DNA of 7,630 nucleotides from JAAYKS01 sp964479435 (GCA_964479435.1 CAYZME010000084.1:1-7630), one strand, 5' to 3'. Shown: positions 1 through 6,495, counted from the stretch's first letter. Translations and numbers: made by a program. The notes: generated from the letters alone by a model not told the origin.

Positions 1-89
1 CTTATTAAGAGTCATGGTAGAGAGTTAGCTCAGTAACCATGCGCCAACCTGCCGACGGGTAAGGTGGTAAAGCTAACATCGATGAGGGG
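1..89 (+). promoter_or_regulatory. SAM-I (S-box)-like riboswitch aptamer, 5' edge cut by window
   Basis: The stretch folds like an S-box aptamer. A P1 helix pairs 1-6 with 81-86, using two G-U pairs, and is followed by the S-box-like AAGAG at 7-11. P2 pairs CATGGT (13-18) with ACCATG (36-41). Its loop, GTTAGCT (24-30), is perfectly complementary to AGCTAAC (71-77), which would form the family's pseudoknot. P3 starts CCAACCT (44-50) and closes with AGGTGG (62-67), followed by TAAAG. In known SAM-I structures ligand contacts include the AAGAG guanine and a C-G pair in CAACC/GGUG, and all of these are present. Two features are unusual: the neighbouring pair is C-G (44/67) where the family has G-C (GGCAACC/GGUGC), and P2 is short without a recognisable kink-turn. 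The expected role is SAM-responsive control of the gene at 174. Binding of SAM is inferred, and a variant clan member with another ligand is possible. Confidence 0.62.
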
Positions 90-93
90 TGAT

Positions 94-115
94 GGGCTCC
101 TTTGGGGGCTTTTTT
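94..115 (+). terminator. Short terminator hairpin, likely riboswitch expression platform
   Basis: GGGCTCC (94-100) pairs with 105-111 across a TTTG loop, with several G-U pairs, and runs into a T-tract at 110-115. It lies eight bases after the P1 helix of the S-box-like aptamer. G86-G89, just past or within P1, can alternatively pair with C97-C100, which gives a plausible antiterminator. This layout fits transcriptional attenuation: ligand bound, P1 formed, terminator formed, downstream gene off. The stem is weak because of its G-U pairs, so the switching model is inference. Confidence 0.5.
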
Positions 116-173
116 CTTGCCTTCGCCATGATCGTGGACAGAAGTTCGAAAAGAGCTTGAAAGGAGTTTTTCT

Positions 174-512
174 ATGAGAATCAGAATTGAACGAAGCAGT
201 CAGGGCTCGAAATTCAGCAGAAGGAAAGGAGGCGGCAGTAGCTTTGCCGAGGCTATGTTCCGAAAAAATGCTGACAACGCAACTTACGCCAGCGCGATGT
301 TTGATTGGACCCTTCGCAAACTAGACATGAAAGACACGGGCTATAAATTTCACAGGTCGATATTTTCTTTCTGGATTAAAAAAGGGAGAAAGGTCATACT
401 TAAAATGACTTTTAAGGAAGTTGAAGAATGCCGATCCTGGGCCACACATGCCCTGGAGGAGGAGATGGAGAAAAAGCTCATTTGGAGTAAATCCATAAGT
501 TTTTTCTCTTAA
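174..512 (+). CDS. Small basic protein of unknown function (112 aa)
   Basis: I do not recognise this protein. The start is well supported: AAGGAG (161-166) sits seven bases before the ATG, and the gene begins about 60 bases after the riboswitch-linked terminator, as expected for the controlled gene of an S-box leader. The first ~24 residues are rich in Arg, Lys, Ser and Gly (RIRIERSSQGSKFSRRKGGG). The middle contains aromatic, possibly beta-rich segments (YKFHRSIFSFWIKKGRKV), and the end looks helical and charged (KEVEECRSWATHALEEEMEKK). There is no signal peptide or membrane segment, so it is probably cytoplasmic, and the basic N-terminus could bind nucleic acid. S-box leaders normally control methionine, cysteine or SAM genes, and nothing here resembles one. 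It could also be a degraded or spurious ORF downstream of a decayed riboswitch locus. Confidence 0.55.
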   Translation: MRIRIERSSQGSKFSRRKGGGSSFAEAMFRKNADNATYASAMFDWTLRKLDMKDTGYKFHRSIFSFWIKKGRKVILKMTFKEVEECRSWATHALEEEMEKKLIWSKSISFFS

Positions 513-526
513 AGAAGGCCGATGAA

Positions 527-572
527 GCCTCGCCGACTTGCCGCTCGACTGGCGGCAAGTCGGCGAAAAGGC
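527..572. repeat. Long perfect hairpin after the small ORF, no U-tract
   Basis: CGCCGACTTGCCGC (531-544) is perfectly repeated in inverse at 552-565 across a seven-base loop. GCCT (527-530) and AGGC (569-572) add four more pairs after a three-base bulge. It begins 14 bases after the stop at 512, so it could end or stabilise that transcript. Neither strand carries a T-run after the stem, so it is not a standard intrinsic terminator. A dispersed palindromic element is an alternative. Confidence 0.6.
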
Positions 573-573
573 C

Positions 574-921
574 AATTCAGGATAAAATGAGGTAATTTGT
601 AGGATAGAGGTACCATATATGGATACCTTTATCCCAGAAAGAAGATTTACAGACCTAAGATTGGGATTTTCCAGACTTTTCGGTTGACAGTCCATTTGTT
701 GCTTTATGTCAACGCCAAGCAGAAATGGAGCGAAACGAGGTTGTCCAAGGGACAGAGCACCGATTTCTGATGACCGCGCGAAAAAATGTAGTTTCTATTC
801 TTTAATCAGCACTTGAATCCCCAAACCCTTTGTCACACGATGACTGCAGCTCCCCAACCCATTAAAAAAGGCTATTTTCGGTTTCGTCGGGTTTGACTAT
901 TGTATAAAATCACTGATGCTC
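574..921. other. Non-coding stretch with an AT-rich hairpin and a short inverted repeat
   Basis: No convincing gene is visible on either strand. Bases 602-634 form an imperfect hairpin of about 14 pairs: GGATAGAGGTA pairs with TACCTTTATCC, with one bulged A at 623 and an AT loop. GTTGACA (683-689) and TGTCAAC (707-713) are perfect 7-base inverted repeats and could be an operator. The first also contains a consensus TTGACA -35 box, but no good -10 lies 16-18 bases downstream. TATAAA at 903-908 is a possible -10 for the flavin reductase gene, without a clear -35. The rest shows nothing recognisable. Confidence 0.4.
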
Positions 922-933
922 AGGAGGGATACA

Positions 934-1581
934 ATGAAAAAAGAATATGCAGAAATTCCGGAAGCCATGAAAAATATCGAAACATATGGCTTCTCATGGA
1001 TTGATTTTGTGACAGCCATTCCCTCGCCGCTCATGGTCGTGACCAGTTATAAGTCAAACGGCTTGCCCAATGCTTGTCTGCAGTCGTGGTCAACATTTGT
1101 AGGGAGCGATGGCAAGTTTTATTGCATTATGGCATCCGTGAACAAGAACGGACATATGTATGAAACGATCAAAAAAACGAACAACCTGGTGATCAATTTC
1201 ATGTCAGCCGATATTTACGACCTTTGCGCCAAGACGATCGTCAATAACAGATTCGAAGATGACGAAATAGCCAAGTCGAGGCTGACGGCCGAAAAGGCCA
1301 GTACGGTAAATGCGCCCAAAATAAAAGAATGCTTTTTGAATCTTGAATGCGAATTTGCATGGGAAAAAGAACTTTGCGAAGGATCAAATCACATCGTTAT
1401 GTGCGTGACGGTTAAGACGGTGTGTATCGACGAGCGTCTGTTTGATGATGAGTCAGGACGTTATTCTGAAAAAGGATACCTTTACAATGTACATTATCCG
1501 GTCAACCCGGAGACTGGCACGGGCGGTTATGATTGCCTGGCTACTTTACAAAGATTGTATGACACGATTACGTATTACTGA
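934..1581 (+). CDS. Flavin reductase family protein (DIM6/NTAB/RutF-like), 215 aa
   Basis: This protein resembles the FMN-binding split-barrel flavin reductases, which use NAD(P)H to reduce free flavin or act as small flavoproteins in the cytoplasm. The family-like N-terminal strand segment PSPLMVVTSYKSNGLPNA (about residues 31-47) is followed by a WSTFVGSDGKFYCIMAS region and by NNLVINFMS (83-91). A later GSNHIVMCVTVKTV segment (150-163) matches the usual 'G.H.I..G.V' strand. Length is normal for the family. I chose the ATG at 934 because AGGAGGG (922-928) lies five bases before it; the in-frame ATG at 916 would place that ribosome site inside the gene and has none of its own. It stands alone, closed by the terminator at 1607. 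Several Cys residues are present (48, 64, 98, 133, 139, 148, 157, 164, 201) without a recognisable metal motif. The physiological substrate is unknown. Confidence 0.85.
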   Translation: MKKEYAEIPEAMKNIETYGFSWIDFVTAIPSPLMVVTSYKSNGLPNACLQSWSTFVGSDGKFYCIMASVNKNGHMYETIKKTNNLVINFMSADIYDLCAKTIVNNRFEDDEIAKSRLTAEKASTVNAPKIKECFLNLECEFAWEKELCEGSNHIVMCVTVKTVCIDERLFDDESGRYSEKGYLYNVHYPVNPETGTGGYDCLATLQRLYDTITYY

Positions 1582-1606
1582 GTATCGCAGCAACAAACAT
1601 CGCGGA

Positions 1607-1637
1607 GTCGTGCACCGGCCGGTGCACGACCTTTTTT
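1607..1637 (+). terminator. Intrinsic terminator of the flavin reductase gene
   Basis: GTCGTGCACCGG (1607-1618) is followed directly by its perfect inverse CCGGTGCACGAC (1619-1630), giving a 24-base palindrome with stem GTCGTGCACC and a GGCC loop. The T-run CTTTTTTG follows on the plus strand only. It lies 26 bases after the stop at 1581 and separates this gene from the convergent exporter operon. On the minus strand there is no T-run, so it may be less effective for the exporter transcript. Confidence 0.93.
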
Positions 1638-1711
1638 GCGAAATGGAGGCAATTGCGACGCTCATGATCGAAACACAATGTGCTAGAGCCTGGCGTCAGA
1701 GCCATTTCAAG

Positions 1712-2578
1712 TCATGAGAGGCTGGAAATACTCTTTCCTCGGAAACGCAGAAAGGTCAACAAAGCAAGAAGAAGCGAGAAAACCGATAAATAGAGAAAAC
1801 TGATCTCCAATCCCAGAATCCGATCCTGGAATTGCAGAGCCACTCCCATTTCCAGCCGGAAGTTTGCGAGGGCGGTCGGCGGCAGCCCCTGAAAGGTCAG
1901 TTTTTCCGCCTCCTCCATCATAATCCGACGAAAAATGACGGCCCCGTGAGAGGGAGGAAAGAGCTTGATCGCCGTCTGGACCGGACCGGGCAGGGAGCCG
2001 ATCGGGATGTAGATCCCCGTCAGAAAACCGATCAGGGTCCCGAGAATGGTGCTGGCGGTGGTAAAGGCATTGTTGCTCCTAAACCAAGAGACCAGATAGA
2101 GCATGAGAATGCCGGATGTCAGGGTCGAAAAGACGATCATACCGAGAGCTTTTAACACCATCATAGGGGAGGGCAAGTGGCCGTTTCTTGCGAAAATATA
2201 GATGGCCGCCAGCAAAAAGGTGAGGACCGAGAGGATCAAGCCGACCAGCATGCCGCTGCCGAGATAACCGGAAATGAGTCTCCCTGTTTTCAGGGGAGAG
2301 ACAGCGAAATCTTTGTAGATCCCTTTCTCTTTGTCGTTGATCATGGTCCCCAGAGCACCCAGGGAAACCGTGATCGGCGTCACGGCCAGAAGCCCGCCCA
2401 TGATCCAGGAATCCATCAAATAGCTCGCGCCCGGAAGTGCGCCAAGACCTCCTGCCATCATATCTCCCAGAAAGAGAATATACAGACCTAAGATGATGAA
2501 CACCGCCAGCAGGGAGAAGAAAACGGCTCCCTTGTCGCGAAAAAAGAGGAGCAAGTTGCGTCGGATCATAGCCATCAT
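1712..2578 (-). CDS. ABC-2 type exporter permease (288 aa)
   Basis: This is the membrane subunit of an ABC-2 (DrrB/NodJ-like) exporter. About six hydrophobic segments are visible, near residues 18-37, 55-80, 102-128, 140-164, 172-196 and 257-279, which is the normal topology. The loop NDKEKGIYKDFAVSPLKTGR (81-100), the YIPIGSLPGPV segment after helix five and the following FPPSHG are typical of the family. The start overlaps the ATPase stop in an ATGA (2578-2575), so translation is coupled to the upstream gene. The product is expected to pair with that ATPase as a homodimeric permease in the plasma membrane. The exported substrate cannot be read from the sequence; related systems export drugs, antibiotics or lipids. 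Ending near 1712, the operon converges on the terminator of the flavin reductase gene. A second ATG three bases downstream could also serve as start. Confidence 0.92.
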   Translation of the reverse strand: MMAMIRRNLLLFFRDKGAVFFSLLAVFIILGLYILFLGDMMAGGLGALPGASYLMDSWIMGGLLAVTPITVSLGALGTMINDKEKGIYKDFAVSPLKTGRLISGYLGSGMLVGLILSVLTFLLAAIYIFARNGHLPSPMMVLKALGMIVFSTLTSGILMLYLVSWFRSNNAFTTASTILGTLIGFLTGIYIPIGSLPGPVQTAIKLFPPSHGAVIFRRIMMEEAEKLTFQGLPPTALANFRLEMGVALQFQDRILGLEISFLYLSVFSLLLALLTFLRFRGKSISSLS

Positions 2579-3489
2579 TCTCTCAACCCCTTTCCTGTTA
2601 TGTTGAGAAAGGCGTCGTTCATGTCCCCTTCGATCACTTGAAAGCCTTTGATCTTGCCGGTCAATTGTTCCAAGATGGGCAAGGCCTGCAGGGTGTTGTC
2701 CAAAACCAGCGTGACGCGGTCATCTTTGATTTCGGAAGACAGCCCCAAAGCGGCGAGAAAACCCTGAACCTCGACCGGTTCATCTGTTTGCAGGACCAGG
2801 TGGTCCTGGCTGTACTGCTCTTTCAGCTGAGACGGAGTCCCCCGCGCCGTGATGACCCCCTCGTCGACGATCACGACATAATCGGCCTTGGCGGCTTCTT
2901 CCATGTAATGAGTGGTCAAAAAGATCGTCAGGTCCTGTTTCTTTCGCAGGTCCTCGAGGACCTGCCAGATGTTTTGCCGGGTCTGGGGATCCAGGCCGGT
3001 TGTGGGCTCATCCAGAATGAGGATCCGGGGAATATTGACCAGTGCCCGAGCGATATCGGACCGTCTTTTTTGTCCCCCCGACAGCTTGCCATAGCGCCGG
3101 GACAAGTAGCCCCTTGTCCCGGCGCTGTGCGCCGCCTCATCGACCGCCCTCCGCAGCGTTTTTTTATCGGAATAATAGAAACTGCCCCGGGTCAGCAGAT
3201 TTTCCCGGACTGTCAGCAGATCATCCAGGACCGACTCCTGAAAGACTGTGCTCATCAGGGATCGGATCCGTTCGTTTTCCCGGCCCAGGATGTGACCGCC
3301 AATGATAACTTCTCCCGCATCTGGTGCCAGGAGCGTATTGATCATATTGATGGTGGTGGATTTGCCGGCGCCGTTGGGACCCAGGAAGGCAAAGAAGGAT
3401 CCTCGCTCCACGAAAAAGCTGATCCCTTTCACGGCTTCCACCGGCCCGAAAGATTTTTTGAGCCCGGAAACTTCAATCATTTTCTCCAT
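2575..3489 (-). CDS. ABC exporter ATP-binding protein, DrrA-like (304 aa)
   Basis: This is a complete nucleotide-binding subunit: Walker A GPNGAGKST (residues 37-45), Q-loop glutamine in VFQES (Q84), signature LSGGQKRRSDIARAL (136-150), Walker B ILILDEP with catalytic E161, D-loop GLD (165-167) and H-loop TTHYMEEA with H194. The THYMEEA form and an extra ~90-residue C-terminal domain point to the ABC-2/DrrA group. The protein sits on the inner face of the membrane and powers the permease encoded immediately downstream. It is the first gene of the two-gene operon. The ATG at 3489 has a modest GGGG site six bases before it, and the ATG at 3480 (M4) with GGAG is an alternative start, changing only three residues. 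The signature has Ser where many relatives have a hydrophobic residue before DIARAL, which is unlikely to abolish activity. Confidence 0.95.
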   Translation of the reverse strand: MEKMIEVSGLKKSFGPVEAVKGISFFVERGSFFAFLGPNGAGKSTTINMINTLLAPDAGEVIIGGHILGRENERIRSLMSTVFQESVLDDLLTVRENLLTRGSFYYSDKKTLRRAVDEAAHSAGTRGYLSRRYGKLSGGQKRRSDIARALVNIPRILILDEPTTGLDPQTRQNIWQVLEDLRKKQDLTIFLTTHYMEEAAKADYVVIVDEGVITARGTPSQLKEQYSQDHLVLQTDEPVEVQGFLAALGLSSEIKDDRVTLVLDNTLQALPILEQLTGKIKGFQVIEGDMNDAFLNITGKGLRE

Positions 3490-3523
3490 GGCTTGCCCCG
3501 ATTCCCGTCAAGAGTGATTCCAT

Positions 3524-3550
3524 TTTATAGTTGGACCACAGGAAAAACAA
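3524..3550 (-). promoter_or_regulatory. Possible promoter of the ABC exporter operon
   Basis: Read on the minus strand, TATAAA (3529-3524) lies about 35 bases before the ATPase start and is preceded by TTGTTT (3550-3545) at a 15-base spacing. The -10 is good. The spacing is short and the -35 is imperfect, so this is a tentative call. It lies in the 249-base divergent region shared with the sigma factor gene. Confidence 0.3.
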
Positions 3551-3659
3551 ACGGCAAGAGACGACAATTCTCCAGTTGGTCCAGCCACAAAGCTCACCGC
3601 TTTCTTGCTTTTCTCTACCGGTTTTCAGCTTGTGCGAAATGATAAAATGGCAGAATCAT

Positions 3660-3688
3660 TTGACCCGTGCCCGATTTTTTATTTTTAT
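3660..3688 (+). promoter_or_regulatory. Possible promoter of the sigma/anti-sigma operon
   Basis: TTGACC (3660-3665) is followed after exactly 17 bases by TTTTAT (3683-3688), a partial match to the -10 consensus, about 50 bases before the sigma factor start. It is an ordinary housekeeping-type promoter. Autoregulation by the neighbouring sigma factor cannot be seen from this site alone. Confidence 0.35.
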
Positions 3689-3738
3689 GGAACTTTTCGT
3701 GGCAAACGGACCGCTTCAGTAGTGAGAGGTGATGATGG

Positions 3739-4277
3739 ATGGTCGACCCGAACATCACTTCGCGGTTTAACGAAATATACGATTCCACTGGAAAAACTGT
3801 TTTGGCCTTCGTAACGGCTAAATGCCGTAACACGGCTGATATACAGGATATCGTACAGGATACCTATGTGGAGTGTATCAAATCTTGACTAAACGCGGAG
3901 TGGATTACATCAAGAACGACAAGGCTATGGTTATGCGCATCGCGCAACAAAAATTGTCACACCATTACACGTTGATGGAGCGGCTGCGGATGTTTGTGCC
4001 CATGACGGTGACAAACGATGAGGGTGACGAGGTCCTGCTATCGGATTTGGAAGCCGATCAATTTCTGACGGAAGATTTTGTGACGAATCGAATCCGCATG
4101 GGCGAGGTCAGACGTTTAATCCAAAGCAAGCCGCAAGATGTGAAAAAGGTCTTTTATCTTTTTTACGATGTCGGTCAGTCTATCCCAGAAATCTCGAAAG
4201 CACTTTCGATGAGCGAGTCCAATGTGAAGCACAAACTGTACCGCACATTGGGGGAGCTGCGAGCCCTATTACAATGA
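3739..4277 (+). pseudogene. Sigma-70 family (ECF-like) RNA polymerase sigma factor, frameshifted
   Basis: Two reading frames together encode one sigma factor of about 179 residues, the usual ECF length. The first (3739-3888) starts at an ATG with AGAGG (3725-3729) upstream and gives a region 2-like start: FNEIYDSTGKTVLAFVTAKC then DIQDIVQDTYVE. It then hits a stop at 3886-3888. The rest continues from 3873 in another frame (YQILTKRGVDYIKNDKA...) through a region 4 helix-turn-helix, DVGQSIPEISKALSMSESNV followed by KHKLYRTLGELR. One missing base near 3873 (GAG-xTG-TAT) explains the break; restored, it reads DTYVExYQILTKRG, as in relatives. The second frame has no ribosome site and does not look like an independent gene. 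The break could be a real mutation or a sequencing or assembly error. No slippery heptamer is visible, so programmed frameshifting is unlikely. The intact anti-sigma-like gene lies 16 bases downstream. Confidence 0.85.
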
Positions 4278-4293
4278 GAGGTGGTATTCCACT

Positions 4294-5499
4294 ATGAAAG
4301 GCAAAGAAATTATTACTCATGCGGTCCGTATAGAAATGCCTGATATGGAGCGGTTACGTGAAAACAGCATCCGTCTTGCCAAGGAAAAAGAAGCAAAAAC
4401 GCACAGCGGATGGGCGCAGCGGCTCGTCCCCGTCGCTGCTTGTCTTGCGGTTGTATTGGCTGTGGTGATTGCGTTTCCGTACGTGGCCCACAAGGGGATT
4501 GCTGTGCCGGGAACAGACACGAGCGGCACAGGCCACACGCTCGTCGAATTACCATTGCGCGGCTTGCCAGTTGAGAACTTTAGTCTTGCGAATGTGCAAG
4601 CCGATGCCGCGACGATGGACAGGATTGCGTACTGGGATTTCGGGGCGATTTTTGAACGCGGGGTGGATTGCTTTGTTGTCGTCAAAGTCGATGGTGTCGA
4701 CAGCGAGAAACTGAACGAATCTGACTCGTTTCGTACGCAAATATCTCATGCGGTGGTTTTACAGGAAGTTTATGGCGGCGAGGATTTTGCGGAGCCCAGC
4801 CACATTCAAATAAGGCAGGCGATCATCCAAAACCATTTTTGCCTGGGCACGACCAATCTTTTGCGAAAAGACGGGGTTTATCTTTTACCGCTGAAACAAG
4901 AGGGTGACACATGGTATATCCTGGGCGATATGGATGTTCTGTTTGAAGTTGATGATACAGGCAAGGTCTGGTCGCATTCTGACTTTGAGGATTTCAAACG
5001 GCACGACGGAAAGAACATCGAATCTTTTATTGAAGATTTGCAGAATCTGTTTGCGGATGAGGAATTTAGGCTCGCCCATTCGCCGCTTGCCGGCGTATTG
5101 CGCGGTTGGACGCTGGCTGATCATACTATCACCGCTACCATAATAGACGGTACGGATCGGTACGGCCAACCATATTTTGTTTATGCGTTTTCTGTCAATG
5201 AGATCTTTTCCGAGCCCAACCATGCAAGCTCCACACCGCTCGGCAAAACGGGCTCCCTGACGGTTCATGTGGATCCGGCCCACCCCATTGTGCTCATGGA
5301 GGGAAATCGCTATTTGGTAGGCCTCGATCGGTATGAGGGCGGAATCAATGTGAATGCCGGGCTGATTGTGGAAATCGGGATGGATGGCACAATCACAGCG
5401 ATACCTGCGCCGGATCATCTCAGCACAGCAGGGCAAGCATTTTTGCAGCGCACGACGGCTACAAGGTTTCAGACATCCGGGAAATGGTATCGCGCATAG
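4294..5499 (+). CDS. Single-pass membrane protein, likely anti-sigma factor with duplicated outer domain (401 aa)
   Basis: Residues 1-43 are charged and should be cytoplasmic (PDMERLRENSIRLAKEKEAK). Residues 44-64 form one strong membrane helix (LVPVAACLAVVLAVVIAFPYV), and the remaining ~335 residues should face outward. The position directly after a sigma factor gene, with GAGAGGTGG (4276-4284) overlapping the sigma stop, and this N-in/C-out layout are what an anti-sigma factor of clostridial sigma pairs would show. No classical anti-sigma zinc motif (HxxxCxxC) is present. The outer part appears to hold two copies of one beta-rich module, about 125-226 and 278-370. Each has a hydrophobic strand run, an acidic or polar basic-strand segment, a 'KDGVYLLPL'/'EGNRYLVGL' segment and a closing 'FEVDDTGKV'/'VEIGMDGTI' turn. 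Function is inferred mainly from context; it could instead be a sensor or secreted-domain protein co-transcribed with the sigma gene. Confidence 0.75.
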   Translation: MKGKEIITHAVRIEMPDMERLRENSIRLAKEKEAKTHSGWAQRLVPVAACLAVVLAVVIAFPYVAHKGIAVPGTDTSGTGHTLVELPLRGLPVENFSLANVQADAATMDRIAYWDFGAIFERGVDCFVVVKVDGVDSEKLNESDSFRTQISHAVVLQEVYGGEDFAEPSHIQIRQAIIQNHFCLGTTNLLRKDGVYLLPLKQEGDTWYILGDMDVLFEVDDTGKVWSHSDFEDFKRHDGKNIESFIEDLQNLFADEEFRLAHSPLAGVLRGWTLADHTITATIIDGTDRYGQPYFVYAFSVNEIFSEPNHASSTPLGKTGSLTVHVDPAHPIVLMEGNRYLVGLDRYEGGINVNAGLIVEIGMDGTITAIPAPDHLSTAGQAFLQRTTATRFQTSGKWYRA

Positions 5500-5584
5500 A
5501 AGCATGGTATAAAGTACAAAGCCAATGATGGATGTGGTTGTTTCCAGGATTGAATCTTGCTGTTTGTAGCGAAGGAGAGCAAAG

Positions 5585-6304
5585 TTGGATTTGTTTCGTG
5601 CTATCAGTCAACGGAAATCTTGCCGAAAATACCGTGAGGAGCCATTCAGCACCGCGGAGCTGGAAGAAGTAGAAGATGTTTTAAGGGGATGTGATCCGCT
5701 TTTTCCAGACGCGCCTCTCAATTATCGCTTTGTAACGGAAACCAAGGGAATGTTTCATGTAAAGGCACCGCATTATTTGGTTATCAGCGGGAGGGGAGCG
5801 CAAGGCGAACAGGAGAATGCGGGATTTATCGGTCAGCATCTGATGTTGTGGCTGAACGCCCGTGGATTCGGTGGAGTGTGGTTGGGCGCTTCCAGGGATG
5901 CACGTGAAGGGCGCAAGCCTTCGGATCTGATGGTAATGGCCTTGGGTAAGGTCGCAGGATCGCCAAATCGGGAACGATCGGAATTCAAGCGCAAGGATCT
6001 TTCAGAAATAACCAACGATGCAGAGGACAAGGGGGTACAAGCAATCCGCCTGGCTCCATCAGGATTAAATTTGCAACCCTGGTATTTCGAGAAAAGGGCA
6101 GACGAACTACTCGTTTATCGTCAAATCCTGAAGCCACCCGTGTCGCTTGTATATAAACTTACGCGAGTGGATATGGGAATAGCCCTCTGTCATTATGCTG
6201 TGGCCTCCAAGCATTATGGAACAGACTTCAAATTTCGGGCGGGAAGAGGCGCAGTAGAGAAAAAAGGGTATGACTTTTTGGGTTACGCGAATATTATCGA
6301 TTAG
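5585..6304 (+). CDS. Nitroreductase family protein, TM1586-like (239 aa)
   Basis: This is a flavoprotein-like oxidoreductase of the nitroreductase superfamily, in the TM1586 type in which one chain carries two related halves. The N-terminus AISQRKSCRKY (6-16) matches the FMN-phosphate-binding 'RxSxRxY' start of the family. GFGGVWLGA (94-102) and the APSGLNLQPWYF motif (157-168) are also characteristic, the latter like the 'APSxxNxQPW' of relatives. It is cytoplasmic, FMN-dependent and uses NAD(P)H, with an unknown natural substrate. The start is TTG at 5585, chosen because AAGGAG (5572-5577) lies seven bases before it and no in-frame ATG gives the conserved N-terminus. It lies 85 bases after the anti-sigma-like gene in the same direction; no clear terminator or promoter separates them, so read-through is possible. 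No terminator follows the stop. Confidence 0.87.
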   Translation: MDLFRAISQRKSCRKYREEPFSTAELEEVEDVLRGCDPLFPDAPLNYRFVTETKGMFHVKAPHYLVISGRGAQGEQENAGFIGQHLMLWLNARGFGGVWLGASRDAREGRKPSDLMVMALGKVAGSPNRERSEFKRKDLSEITNDAEDKGVQAIRLAPSGLNLQPWYFEKRADELLVYRQILKPPVSLVYKLTRVDMGIALCHYAVASKHYGTDFKFRAGRGAVEKKGYDFLGYANIID

Positions 6305-6317
6305 GTCTGTATGCATA

Positions 6318-6495
6318 GTGCCTCATGTCAAATTGAGCGCGAACGATCGCTTCACTTGCGCAACCAGAGCCGCACGCTGAGCGCAGAGCTCATGCTCTTT
6401 TTCATTGGACAAGACCCCGTCCTCAAGTAGGCGTTCAAGCGGCGTGGGGGCCGATGGTAATGATTTTTCTCCTGTCTTGTGAAGTTATGAGGCAC
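6318..6495. repeat. Inverted 9-mer bracketing the remnant; second copy forms a hairpin loop
   Basis: GTGCCTCAT (6318-6326) and ATGAGGCAC (6487-6495) are perfect inverted copies on either side of the minus-strand remnant. The right copy is exactly the nine-base loop of a six-pair hairpin, GAAGTT (6481-6486) with AACTTC (6496-6501). It could mark the ends of a small decayed element. Without target duplications, and at only nine bases, this is weak. Confidence 0.3.
6323..6484 (-). pseudogene. Possible 3' fragment of a gene with a SHOCT-like C-terminal helix pair
   Basis: On the minus strand, 53 codons are open from just after a stop at 6487-6485 to a TGA at 6325-6323, with no usable start codon. 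The reading includes APTPLERLLEDGVLSNEKEHE, then a helical, Ala-rich end (LCAQRAALVAQVKRS). The 'LERLLEDGVLSNEE' type of sequence resembles short C-terminal SHOCT-like oligomerisation motifs, and the composition looks like real protein rather than chance. Because it has no start and no upstream continuation, it is best read as a decayed remnant. Chance remains possible. Confidence 0.25.

Noticed and set aside
22..34. GAGTTAGCTCAGT resembles a tRNA D-arm.
   Set aside because: No acceptor stem, anticodon arm or TΨC arm fits around it; the bases are better explained as the P2 loop and pseudoknot strand of the S-box-like fold.
321..695. Minus-strand open frame of 124 codons.
   Set aside because: It overlaps the well-started plus-strand gene at 174-512, spans the long hairpin at 531-565, has no convincing ribosome site and resembles no family.
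916..933. Earlier ATG for the flavin reductase gene.
   Set aside because: It has no ribosome site and would include the strong AGGAGGG of the start at 934 within the coding region.
2638..3642. Plus-strand open frame of 334 codons.
   Set aside because: It is the antisense shadow of the clearly recognisable ABC ATPase gene; its translation has low-complexity Pro/Gln-rich composition with no motif.
3865..3890. Programmed -1 frameshift in the sigma factor gene.
   Set aside because: A -1 shift would restore the frame, but no slippery heptamer or downstream stem is evident at the site, so an indel is simpler.
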